A DNA stretch of 64,000 nucleotides from Favolaschia claudopus (taxonomy: Eukaryota; Basidiomycota; Agaricomycetes; Agaricales; Mycenaceae), in the NCBI GenBank assembly GCA_037176885.1, contig JAWWNJ010000003.1:2914001-2978000 (forward strand). Reading direction: 5' to 3'. The first letter of the stretch is position 1. Each line of letters opens with the position of its first letter. The notes under the pieces are model-generated. The model did no database searches, had not been told where the DNA came from, and saw only the letters and a program-made list of their open reading frames with translations. Positions 1-9,658 of this stretch are shown here, in pieces. The translations under genes were made by a program, and so were the position numbers.

Positions 1-432
1 TATCACCAACTCAAGGGCATGGATGTAAGTGCTTCTTTCGGAGTTCAATCATGCTCTCACTGTCGACGAGTACAGATTCTCGCCTACGGCCCATCTGAAT
101 ACGTTCGCAAGTTCGGCCTTACGGTGACCCCCCAGGTCGTCTCGACCCAAGCCTGCGTGCTAAATCCGCCAACCCTCAAGTATGGGCAGGGTAGTAAAGC
201 ACCGAATGTCGTATGTGCCTCTTCAACCTCTCTCTTCCGGCGACGCTGATTGGTTTCCGGTTGTAGCAACCGAGAAATGGCAGCTGGAATATGTACGTGC
301 GACTGCTTCCCTTGACATCCTGTTCTGAGACCATTGCTATAGGGCTGACAAGAAATTCTTCCGGCCGTCTACGATTGCCACCTGGGTATTGATCGTTCTC
401 GACAGCCGAGTTATTGATAATCTGCTCGTGGA
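1..432 (+). pseudogene. Argonaute-family fragment (linker 2 / start of MID), truncated
   Basis: Four exon-like pieces read as an Argonaute: 1-24, 76-210, 267-292 and 343 to about 432, separated by GT-AG introns (gtaagt...tacag, gtatgt...tgtag, gtacgt...tatag) that keep the frame. The translation has the run YGPSEYVRKFGLTV, then VLNPPTLKYGQGS, then NGSWNM followed by KKFF. This is the order of the linker between PAZ and MID in fungal Argonautes, including the usual P-x-x-G-x-W-x-M motif before MID. The gene enters from outside the window, so its 5' part is not visible. After residues TWVLIVLDSR the Argonaute similarity stops, and within 40 bp the sequence instead matches an aldo/keto reductase on the other strand. 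No MID or PIWI domain follows, so this copy cannot encode a slicer. Argonautes bind small RNAs in silencing; this copy is probably a decayed duplicate. Confidence 0.7.
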
Positions 433-715
433 TGTGAGCCGTTGACGGGAAACACTCACAATCAGGATGCCCCGCCAAGATCCACGCCAACGCAACCTGT
501 CCCGACGTCACCCATGCCCATCCGCAACCCTCTGCAAATAGTCAACAAGCGCCAATTCCTCCCAAACGAAAACCTCGCCCCTCCTCAAAATCCTCCTTCC
601 TCCGAAACCTCCCCATCAACAACCCCCCTCCCAAGCGGCGAATACGCTACCATCCCTACCTTCGTCTGGGGAGTCAGCCAAGACGGGTGAGAAAGACAAT
701 TGACCATATCACGGT
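380..715 (-). pseudogene. Aldo/keto reductase remnant with frameshifts
   Basis: On the minus strand the pieces follow aldo/keto reductase order but sit in different frames. VAYSPLGRG lies at about 626-660, EDFEEGR near 590, a helix ending LVDYLQRVADGHG near 515-560, VTSGQVALAWILA at about 470-512, then a block ending HIHEQIINNS at about 390-430. In intact family members these form one reading frame near the C-terminus (the PGT/cofactor-binding end). Here at least two frame changes and a stop interrupt it, and the usual IPGT stretch reads FPST. No N-terminal barrel half or catalytic Tyr/Lys region is visible. It overlaps, in inverted orientation, the broken end of the Argonaute fragment, so both appear to be debris joined by rearrangement. 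Confidence 0.65.
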
Positions 716-792
716 CGACTGGGTCTGCTATTATAAATACCTGGAGCAGCCGCCTGAAACCGATATAGTGGGCTCAAAACATACCTATTCAA

Positions 793-960
793 AAGGACTG
801 AATAGTATAGTGGTAATTATCCTTAATAATAAAGCTTTTTCACGAGGTCGCGGGTTCGACTCTTACTGGTAACACAATTACATTACATTACATTATAATT
901 ACAATTTACAATTACTTGTCATACAATAATAATAATAATACAATACAATACAATTACGAA
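793..960 (+). repeat. tRNA-derived SINE-like element
   Basis: Positions 797-872 resemble a tRNA, closest in A-box wording to tRNA-Asp: TAGTATAGTGGT at 803-814 (internal promoter A box) and GGTTCGACTC at 853-862 (B box), about 50 bp apart. The anticodon-arm region (about 821-842, AT-rich) does not fold like a working tRNA, so a functional tRNA gene is unlikely. Directly after it comes a run of ATTAC/CATTA repeats and an AAT microsatellite to about 960, the kind of simple-repeat tail found on SINEs. RNA polymerase III boxes plus an A/T-rich tail are the classic SINE layout. No matching autonomous LINE is in the window and no clear target duplication was seen. Confidence 0.6.
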
Positions 961-1009
961 TTACGATTACAACGCCGGCTTGGGTCCGGTGCTGCCTTTT
1001 GCCGGCCAG

Positions 1010-1325
1010 CTTACTTGATAATCGTTTGCCACTCTTTTCTGACCTTATCATACCCTACCCTGTTATCAGGCCTAATCTGCTCAGCTATCGCTGTCTAACA
1101 TCTTATCTGTCCTCCTCGTCTTATCTGGCACTGTTGTCTAACATCTTATCCGTCCTGCCCCGTTATCTCGCCTTATAAACCCACTTGCCCTTATCTGGTC
1201 TCTTCAGATCCCGAGGAGCTGATAACATGCTGTGCCATAATCTTTGGCAGCCGGACTTGTCCGGGACTCTTTCCTGATCATGACAAGATAATGCTTCAAT
1301 GTCTGATCGTCTTATCTTCCCTTGT
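1010..1325. promoter_or_regulatory. Cluster of TTATC / GATAA motifs upstream of the CRIB gene
   Basis: About eleven GATAA or TTATC cores occur in about 310 bp, mostly as CTTATCTG or CTTATCCG. The GATA core is the binding site of fungal GATA-type zinc-finger regulators (nitrogen, light, iron). The cluster ends about 140 bp before the ATG at 1462. Spacing is irregular and several copies share flanking bases (TCTTATC-GTCC), so a decayed minisatellite is an equally good reading. Nothing else is recognisable in this stretch. Confidence 0.35.
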
Positions 1326-1461
1326 TTGTCATGACCTTGCTCGGCCGATTTCTCCGACACAGGTGCGTGGCGTTGATTTGCCAAATTGGGTCAAAAACAG
1401 CCACGACGGTCGACGATGTCACCAGTGGAGCCTTCAGTTTCTCTTGCTTTCTCTGCTCACA

Positions 1462-2736
1462 ATGCCCTGGTCCTCGTCACCGCCGTCGACGCCCGACTCT
1501 ACCACTAGTCAAGACCCGCCAAATTCACCTTTCTCTCCTCTTTTCGCCTCTTTTGCCCGCTTGTACGGCGCTTCCAGACCACACATCTCTCCAATTCAAA
1601 ATACGGAGTCGGAGACCCCTTCCGTGCCGGTGCAACCGCGAAGGAAGTTGGACAAATCTATGATATCAAGTCCTACTTCTATGTCCTTTTCCCACCTTAC
1701 GCACGTCGCGTACGATGAGGAGAAGGGCCTCGCGTCTTCTGGGTTCGAGTCGCCTTTTCTTGCACAAGAATCCAAGGAAAGGGATCTTATTTCGGAAGAG
1801 ATTCGACGTCGCAGGCGGCTGTCGTCCGATAGTATCAGGTCTAGGATGTCGAGCCCGACATCTCCAAGCTTATGCTCCCAGCTCGCGGATGGGTCTTTGT
1901 ACGAGAATGAAAAGGGTTTCACGAGGCTTCAAGGAATAGACTCTGATGCGAGGGTTGCCTCGTTGACCGAGCTGGATAGGATGGATCGGAGCTCAGTCCC
2001 CATGCCCACCTCATCTCCGTACCGCGCTTTCACGCGCAGAGAATCCAGCGCGGACGAAGCGCAATCGTACTTTGACCCATTCGCCGGCCCTGAACACCCT
2101 TCGCATCCTCATTCGGTAGAAACTCGAATGGACAGGCCCAAATCTGTCGACAAAGGCGCCATATCATCGCCCCAACCCGACTCTTTCCTTCACGTCGCGC
2201 ACATGGGGCACAATACCGCGAAGGGGATCGCGTCCACCTGCTCAAGCCCAACCTCACTAGCCGAAGTCTTTGTTCGACCTCAGTCGGGGACAACGTCGAG
2301 CGGCGAGTCAAAAACGGGCTCAAATTCACCGCTCGCTGTGGATTCTTTGCCGGACGTATCCACCACCGAGACTCCCCATGTACACCTCGTCAGCACCGAG
2401 CGACAGGGCTCAAGCTCGCCACCAGCCAACCCTCCTCTTCCTCCCGCTCCATCCTCCCCGAACGGGCGTATCTCACCCCCGTCGCCTCCACCTCCACCTC
2501 CACCACATGCATCCTCACCACCACCTCCCTCGACTCCAACTTCAACTCGTTCCACTCTCCCTCCCGCCAACCGCCCATGCCCCCTCCGTCCAATGCCGGA
2601 CCCTTTCCCGCCGGCGGCGCGGATACGAGTCATACGATTGCGCCCGATACCGCGGCCGGGGGTGCCTGTGCGGCGTGCGTTGAGGCCGCTGCCGCGGAGG
2701 GCGAGCCTGAGTGCGAAGGGGAGGGAGGGGTTTTAG
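1462..2736 (+). CDS. CRIB-repeat protein (putative Cdc42/Rac effector)
   Basis: The protein is Ser/Pro-rich and mostly disordered. It holds two good CRIB motifs: ISSPTSMSFSHLTHVAYD (about 1664-1717) and ISSPQPDSFLHVAHMGHN (about 2158-2211), both fitting I-S-x-P-(x)-F-x-H-x-x-H-[VM]-[GA]-x-[DN]. A third, degenerate copy (MSSPTSPSLCSQLADGS..ENEKGF, about 1846-1915) lies between them and lacks the two histidines. CRIB motifs bind GTP-loaded Cdc42/Rac GTPases, so a polarity or actin role is inferred. ATG 1462 is preferred: it begins MPWSSSPP and the 57 upstream in-frame residues look non-coding. A proline-rich tail after about 2400 could bind SH3 or profilin. From about 2530 another frame (SLDSNFNSFHSPSRQPPM) reads more like protein, so the C-terminus may be mis-framed or spliced. 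No kinase domain follows, so it is not a PAK. Confidence 0.6.
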   Translation: MPWSSSPPSTPDSTTSQDPPNSPFSPLFASFARLYGASRPHISPIQNTESETPSVPVQPRRKLDKSMISSPTSMSFSHLTHVAYDEEKGLASSGFESPFLAQESKERDLISEEIRRRRRLSSDSIRSRMSSPTSPSLCSQLADGSLYENEKGFTRLQGIDSDARVASLTELDRMDRSSVPMPTSSPYRAFTRRESSADEAQSYFDPFAGPEHPSHPHSVETRMDRPKSVDKGAISSPQPDSFLHVAHMGHNTAKGIASTCSSPTSLAEVFVRPQSGTTSSGESKTGSNSPLAVDSLPDVSTTETPHVHLVSTERQGSSSPPANPPLPPAPSSPNGRISPPSPPPPPPPHASSPPPPSTPTSTRSTLPPANRPCPLRPMPDPFPPAARIRVIRLRPIPRPGVPVRRALRPLPRRASLSAKGREGF

Positions 2737-2739
2737 GAG

Positions 2740-4900
2740 GTGGGGGAGGAAGAGGAGGAGGTTGTGAGAAGGGCAAATCTGGGACGGTGGGTTGTTGGTG
2801 ACGTGGAGGGAATGGGATTGGCGCATTATGTGTTGGTCAGTCTCGTTTGGGCTCTCTTCGACTTCAATCCTCACTTTGGTCAGGCGTACAATACATCAAT
2901 GGAAGGATTCGTTATTGCTTCTCCTTCCTTTCCATCGACGTCGGCGGAATAGCGATGATCCAACGACGCTCCAGATGTGCCTGTCCCAGTACGTCTCTGC
3001 ACGATATCTTTTCCATACGCCAACTCACCTGCCGAAGCAGGCATGACATTTACGGCCTACAGCGAACCCGCTAAACTTGACGCCGCCGGTCTTCATCAGT
3101 ACGGCTTTTCGTACGCATCGCCTCCGCCGGTGTTCCTAGCTCGCTCCTTCCTTCTCCCGCGAGTTGCCAATATAATGAACGACTCATCGGTCGCAGCTCG
3201 TCTTCGAGTCGCAGACGCTCCTCGATTGACTCTTCTTGGAAGTTGACCGGAGGATCTCTGTACTCTTCTTGGAAGTCGAGCACCCGATCTCTGGATGCTC
3301 CCTCCTTCCGACGAGGACTGGGATGCCGCCTCCATGTGTGCTGTGTCTGGAGCCCCCGAATCCTCGATGAGGGCTGGTGTTTTCGATGCTGGACGATGTC
3401 GAACGTCGCCACGACACAGCTCTGGGTCCCTCCTAGGCATGGTCATACATGTCCTTGCGCACAGCACGCCGCGTCTATCGACTCGTGTTTCAGTCATGCG
3501 TTTTGCCGAAACGGCGAGGAGGTTGTTAAAGGGAAAGGCTGAGTCCCGGATTGGTGGTGTGTACGGAATGGGAGTGCATTGGTTAGCCTCCTTTGGACTT
3601 TGACTTCGACCTCAATCTTAATTACTCGATCCTCAGTCCTTGACGGAAAGGTTCGTCATGGCTTCACCTTCGTCGACGACGGCTGAACGCCGCTCTGGAC
3701 GTCGCTGCCGGCGTACGTCTCTCCACGTGGCGTTATCGTTCGCCGACTGACTGCTCTTACCAGCCGAAGCGGGCATGACTCTATTATGGATACGGCGGAC
3801 CCGCGACGCGCAAGATTCGAAGCCCCCGGTCATGGACTTGCGAACACCCGTGTTGGGGTGGTGCATGACATTGCTTTCGACGGGCGAAACTTGAAGGGGG
3901 AGGAAGCGCGGGCGACGAGGAGGAGGATATCCACGATGATGAAGACGACGGGGAGGAGGATAAGATAGAGGAGTGGGTATCAGTGCGAGAACGATAGTTG
4001 GGAGAGGGGGTGGAGGAGGAGGAGAACACACCGCACCTATCCCCATCATCTCGCCCGCGCCGTCACCTGTGCCGTTTGAGGAGTCTGAGGATGAATACCT
4101 CGGCGACAGAGGGGGAGCGGATACCGTAGCACGGCTGATGACGGTGGGACTTCCTGGGATCGTGAAGGATGAGTACGCATCGCCACTGTATGGAGAAAGA
4201 GGCCGAGGGTCGACAGAATACGGGACTTCGTATCGCCATTATCCTGCGACGACGTCTCGTCTTGCGGTGCGCGTTCTTCGTCTCGTAGTGGTCTGAGACA
4301 TGCCCCCCTCCTCGCTTCTTCCTCGGCTTGCGGTCATACCACCAACATCGATGTCGACGCCACGTCTTTGATTCCAGCGAAGGACTCGTCCCGTTCCTCT
4401 GCTTTCTCACCTCGACATTCACCTTCCCCGCCGTCGAGGTCACCCTCGTGGTTCCCCATCGACCTTACATCGACACTCACCCTCCGCTCGCACCGGTCCT
4501 CCTCCACGCTCTCCACTGCCTCCCATCCCCTTTCGTGGCACTGCTTCTGGCGCGTGCAAGCAGAAGCACAAGCCCTCATCATCGTTCGCTACCTTGTCGC
4601 TGGCGTTCGCTAGGAGGTATTTGAATCGCTGGGGCGAGGAAGCGGTGGGATGTCCATGCTGATGCGTCTCCGTCTTCGTCTTCGTCGATGATGGCTCCTG
4701 GCTACCGGCAGGATGAAATGAAGCATGTCAACCCGGAGCCGAGGCTGCGTCCCATGGGGGCCGTTACTCTGCGGATAATAGTCGTTCCTCAGGCGCAAAT
4801 GAAGGGGGATGCCACGTCGTCGTGGGGAGTATGTCTGGCGGGGGCGGGGCGGCGAGGGTCAAGTCGAGTTAGGCCCGCGGGCGTCATGGGTGCCTGCTGA
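2740..4900 (+). other. Unresolved, partly duplicated low-complexity region
   Basis: No complete gene could be assembled. A segment at about 2745-3075 recurs, diverged, at about 3500-3790. Both copies have GGTCAG/GGTTAG, then a ..TTCGACTTCAAT.. tract, GGAAGGATTCGT or GGAAAGGTTCGT, GTACGTCTCT and a CCGAAGC(A/G)GGCATGAC block in the same order, about 700-750 bp apart. Short exon-like runs exist, for example FVMASPSSTTAERRSGR near 3655-3705, a Glu-rich piece EESEDEYLGDRGG near 4075-4115 and a Ser-rich piece near 4365-4500. Their frames do not join cleanly. A small internal repeat (TCTTCTTGGAAGT) occurs at 3230 and 3263. This may be the decayed 3' part or a duplicate of the CRIB gene, or a separate disordered protein. 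Confidence 0.3.
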
Positions 4901-5946
4901 ATACTATCATTATCTTCATTCTCCTTGGATCGCTTATTTTCTTCTCGTTTCCTGCCCTCATGGATCATTTCTTGTCTTGTCTTCCGAGAGCTGTGGCTTC
5001 CTCTCAATCTCATACTTTGCCAATGTCCATCCGACTACTATATGTACCCTGCTCAAGGCACGCTTCCAACTCATTGGAATGCCGTTCCGCTGAAATCTTT
5101 GAGGCAGGAAAACAAGGATGAACCACTGAGGTTGTGTACGAAACTGCGTTTCACCTCAGTTTACGGATGCGCCGTCTCGGTGGTTCTGAAGAATCAGCAT
5201 CAGGTTCGCGATGAGGGGGGATGTATGCCAAGAATCCACACAAACTCCACGATACGGCAATTCGCTAGTTAACTGCTTCCCGTTCGAGATTGGAATCTTG
5301 CGCCGTCACTCAAAACGAAAGAGAGAAAAAAAACCGTTCCTGAATTGCGGACGAAATACGTATACTTGCATCTTGGTTCAATTATTCTGCGCCTGTTATC
5401 AATTAAAAAGTTTCAACGTAGACTTGCATACTTGGTCAATCACCGCCATCAAGCCTCTCAACAGCAAGCTTTGTGAATAGAAATTCCGCACCTTCTGTGG
5501 ATCTTAAGGTGCTTGGAGTTTCGGTCCGTTTGGCAATTTACCATCTTCATATCGCGAAAGAATGATAGCTCGTCGTAGATTTCGCTAGTTGAACGGTCGA
5601 ACTGCTTCCAATTGCCGCCGCAAAATTATCTCCACTTGAGGAAGGAAAATTTTCATCGACAGTGGCGAATCCAGGGATCATATCGTCGCTGAATGCGCCT
5701 TCTTCACCATCTACATCTGCTGCAACTGCCGCTAGTATCAGACATTCCTCAGATATTTTGATGAATGGATATGAACGGCGCTACGAGAGTTCGCGCAACA
5801 GAGAGTATAAAGGGAGTGCAAAGAAAACACCTTTCTTCATTACCTTCGCTCATTCCCCACGTTCTTCCGTTACTCACCTGTGCCTGGTGCCAAACTCCTT
5901 TCACCTCTTCACGGTCGTCGTTCACTACACCTTTACTTTGGCAACC
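4901..5946. promoter_or_regulatory. Intergenic region with TATA box of the secreted-protein gene
   Basis: No gene is recognisable between 4901 and 5800. TATAAAG at 5806-5812 lies about 135 bp before ATG 5947 and is followed by pyrimidine-rich sequence (CCTTTCTTCATTACC...), typical of strongly expressed fungal genes. It is the likely core promoter of the downstream small secreted protein. Confidence 0.45.
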
Positions 5947-6664
5947 ATGTTCTTCTCTTTTGCCCTCCTTGCTACCGTGACTTTGGTCGCTTCCGCCGCC
6001 CCTACATTCAAACGCCAAGATGCCTGCCCTCTCCAAAGTACACCACTAATTCAATTCTATCGGACAAAAATAACGCCCAGTGTATATAGATTTACAAGGC
6101 CTCAGTGTAACTGCCTACGCCGACAGCAAGCTGAAAACACGCTGGGATTTATTCACCACTTCCTCGGGTCTTATCGAACAAGGAGACCTTGCTTGGGTGA
6201 GCTCCGTTTCTCGAACTCATTGCTTGGTTGATTTCTGAGAATCCATCCCCGTAGCTCAGCCATTTTCAGCCCAACGATAACGAGATCTTCACGGCTGCAG
6301 TCGGCTCCCAGCCCGATCTGTTTACATTCCAACGCCGAAACGCTCAGTCAATTGGTGTGTCTGGAAGCAAGCTTCTTGCCAGCGCGACCCCGACTGTCGT
6401 AAGTCGAAATTGTTGAAAATCCACGATAGCTGTATTTTTTTCTTAAACATTTTCTTTGACCAACAGTTTAGAGTTTCTTGCGGAAGCTGCGACGATTTCG
6501 CCACTGACGACCAGCTTGCTGCCTATGGATGCACTTTCGAACTGACGGATGGCTTGAATGGTACCGGAGAGTGCATCACTTTCGAGGCAAACAGATCTGT
6601 GGTCCAACTGCAGGACTGTGAGTCCGGGAATGCGGGCCAGCAGATGACTATTTTCTCTGCCTGA
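5947..6664 (+). CDS. Small secreted protein, 179 aa
   Basis: Four exons (5947-6037, 6090-6196, 6255-6398, 6467-6664) with GT-AG introns and matching phases give 540 nt. The first 18 residues (MFFSFALLATVTLVASAA) are a clear signal peptide, and APTFKRQ follows with a KR Kex2-like site. The mature part contains SVTAYADSKLK, DLFTFQRRN and a cysteine-bearing C-terminal half (SCGSCDD..YGCTF..GECITF..LQDCESG) with about six cysteines, suggesting disulfides. It resembles small secreted proteins common in mushroom-forming fungi; no enzyme motif was recognised. A TATA box precedes it. Likely exported to the cell surface or medium; whether it acts as an effector, wall or fruiting protein cannot be told. 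Confidence 0.75.
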
Positions 6665-7357
6665 GAACCGCGTCGCCGGTAAAAATACGAGGAATTATAC
6701 ATAGTACCGCTTTGAAAGCACTGTACATACAAATGCACAAGCAGAACTTGGGATTAGTATTGCGGGATTTTATTTATCCTTGAGCTTCTTCGCCTGTAGC
6801 TTCTGAAAAACCTATTCAATATCCGTCTCCAACGATATTGGTACGATAGGCAACTTTGACAGGATTCGCAAGAATTTGGCAAGTCAGCAGCCAGGCTGTC
6901 TCCTCAGAGTGTTTGAATTGCTCTGGGTGGATCGAGGCTTACACGCCGAACTTTGCCAATACCTGCCTGGATGCTCGGGAGAGAAAGATATCAAGTTGAA
7001 AGCCACCAACCTATCGGACATCAGCGGTTCAGACAGACTCTTGAAATATTTTCCGTATCACGATGTACCTTAGACTGTGTACAATCCTACTTTGAAATCC
7101 ACGATTGAACAGACCGATTCCACAAGATGTATTGAATCATACATATTCGAGTATCGAGAGAACTGAATGCTTGAACCAGAAGAAACTATGAATCAGAAGG
7201 TGGGCCAGAAACAAGTAAAACCTGCGCATAGACTCTGAAACGGAAACATGAATTCACTATTGCTCTGTCGGCGTATCATTGAGAAGGATCATCAGAATTC
7301 TTACTATAATCAAAAACTTACAATTTACATCCACCCAACAGCAGACATCCAAGAATT
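6665..7357. other. Intergenic, converging 3' ends
   Basis: AT-rich sequence between two convergent genes. The ORFs here are short, lack splice structure and resemble no family. Nothing else seen. Confidence 0.5.
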
Positions 7358-7771
7358 TCAACGGCGGAAGCCCGGCCAGGTCCCCAAACCGAGCAACCCC
7401 GACCCTAGCAATGTCGTGACCGGAACAACTATGATTCCCCCAGCTGCAGCACCTTGCGCCCAGGCAAACACGGATCCGGCGGCAACGTTGCCGATGGTGG
7501 ATTGAATCAGAGCTGCGAGGGACCCTGTAATTGTTTCAATGTTTAGCATGCTTATTTTCTGATTTTCGTTTGCGATTCGCTCACCTGCGCCGACTCCCGC
7601 AGCACCGAATCCGATGACATTCAAGAGGCCGACCAGAACAGCGGGTCCGATGAGCGCCGCACCAAGCCCATATAGGGGTGCACGGACAACAGTTTGGGAT
7701 ATGATAGGATGCGCTTGGAGCAACTGTCGAAGGGCCGCTGCATAGGTCTGGAGTGGGACTACTGCAGCCAT
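7358..7771 (-). CDS. IFI6/IFI27-like (ISG12 family) small membrane protein
   Basis: Two exons on the minus strand (7771-7585 and 7524-7358) with intron gtgagc...ttacag join in phase to 117 codons. The protein is almost entirely small and hydrophobic. It carries the family signature: GFGAAGVGAGSLAALIQSTIG across the splice junction, then NVAAGSVFAWAQGAAAGG. These are the Gly/Ala-rich helices of the interferon-inducible 6-16/ISG12 family, which in animals are mitochondrial or endoplasmic membrane proteins linked to apoptosis. In fungi the family is widespread but of unknown role. TTTATAA at 7823-7829 lies about 50 bp upstream of the ATG. The C-terminus ends FRR. The function in this organism is inferred only from the family. 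Confidence 0.8.
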   Translation of the reverse strand: MAAVVPLQTYAAALRQLLQAHPIISQTVVRAPLYGLGAALIGPAVLVGLLNVIGFGAAGVGAGERIANENQKISMLNIETITGSLAALIQSTIGNVAAGSVFAWAQGAAAGGIIVVPVTTLLGSGLLGLGTWPGFRR

Positions 7772-9658
7772 AGCGTGGCGAAAAAGAGGGATGAAAGTAG
7801 AGCAACATGCCGATTGAGGGCGTTTATAAGGACGGAGCTTGAGAGCTAGTAAAAATGATAGCACACGTCCTCCTCGAGGGTGGCGCTATTGTCCTTGCTA
7901 TTGTTAGAGAAGATAGCTGTTAGTAGGCGCCGGCAGCTCATTTAGTCTTTGTCCGTGCGATAGGTAAACGATTTGAGGGAACTTCCGTCGTTCGAAGCGA
8001 CGCAAGACGCCTGGTTGACGCCGAAGGCATGCCTTTGCCCTACACCTGCACCTGCTGTTTCCCTTGCATTCTACCCCATTCTTCGAGTCGTCTTCACCGC
8101 TGCGCTAATGACATGGCGGAGAGGCGTGGCAACAGCGGCACGCAGCCAGATATCCATTCCAGTTAGACGGCGCTTCTTGCTCTTTTAGCTCCGCACGGAC
8201 CGCAGGCTGTCATCACCCGTCTTCATCTTCGTAGAGTAAAGAAAGGAGTGCTCGGTCCGAAGCGCCTGAAGACAAACACGAAAGTGGAGAAATAAGCCGC
8301 ATATACAGCCTTCGCTGCGGCATCCAGATAAGTAAGAGAGAGGAGGCAAGCGAAGCAAGGCGTCGATCGGCGATGTCTTTGACAGCCCAGACTCTTTGCC
8401 TTGTTTCGGAGAAATCGTCGAACCCGCCCTCAAAAAAAAAGTCTTACTTGCGAACACGGACGGCTGCCAGCGCAGTGTGTATAGCTATGGTATGAGAGGG
8501 AAAGAGTGGACGAAGACGGCGTCCCCCCGCCGGGTATCCTCGCGCGCTCAGAGTACGCCGGGGAGCGCCCTAGAGAGACCATCAGAAGCAGGGCGGTACA
8601 GCCAAAAACGCATCCCGGAGTACCCGCGGAACGAAAAGCAACGGAAGCGTGGGCGGGCGGGGAAAGTAGGTTTTTAAGGAGAGGGCACAGCCACCGCAGG
8701 GAGAGAAGGCGAGAGACATCGTGAAGATCTAGGGAGACAAGCAGAGTGAGAGAGAGAGAAGGAATTGGGAAGGAAGGCAATTTGATGAGGTAGAAAGATT
8801 GAATGAACTTGAAAGGAAGAGATTTAGCTTTGCCATGCCCGCTCGTGGCTTTTCGTCGATAACTTTACGACGAATGACTTGCGACTCGCAGTCGACTCGC
8901 CTAGACCACACCCGAGGGTTCGCTGAGAATGTAGGCACCCACAATGGCAGGGAACAAAGTTGGCGGTGCTTGCTCCACACCTGAGCGATCGCCGTGGATA
9001 AGGATTCTCTTCCCTAAAATCTCGCCCGCCGAAATTTGGGACTTGACTCGGACGAACATCGCCTTCGCCATCTCCTACGCACAACGGAAGGCAAAGCTCC
9101 GCCCACCGTACGCGCCGTCGACGCAAGAGGTGAACTTGACGCGTGCCAGACTCCAGAGAGAGAACTGAATTGATTTCGCCGCGTAGATCGAAGGCATCAC
9201 AGGTGAGTGAGTGGGAGCAAGCAGGCCGACAAAGTCAAGTCGCAGGTGGCGCGCAAGATGTGTATCGCACATGCAGGAGCCACGAAGTGCGTTGCTGGGG
9301 GTAGGGAAGGCTTTGAGTTGGCTGTGAGCAACTAAGGACTCAAAACTGAGCCAAACAACCCGTACAATCCAAATCCGGTTGAGTTTTTTCCTTCCTTCCT
9401 TCCTTAGATTGAATTCTGAAGTTGTGCAATGCAAGTAGAACCGAAATCGTGCAAACGTCTTGTCATTAAATATCAATCTATCTACTGTATCAGTGTATGA
9501 ATGTACCTACTCGTAAATGCGTCAAATCGAATCGAATGAATAAGTATGCGTGAAATGCGTAAAATCAGATGTATGATACCGTATCGTCAAGCGTCAAGCA
9601 AGCAATGCAAAAAAGAAAGGAGGGAGACTCTGAAAAAGGGGGGGAGACGAATGAAAAA
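7772..9658. other. Intergenic region, no supported gene
   Basis: Reading frames are short and mostly arginine- or serine-rich on both strands, as expected for GC-rich non-coding sequence. A (CCTT)n microsatellite-like tract lies at about 9388-9405. A purine-rich tract (GAGAGAGAGAGAAGG) lies at about 8747-8763. It probably contains the 3' UTR of the downstream minus-strand gene. Confidence 0.4.

Noticed and set aside
2280..2633. Glycine-rich minus-strand ORF
   Set aside because: It is the mirror of the proline-rich plus-strand coding tract and has no family likeness.
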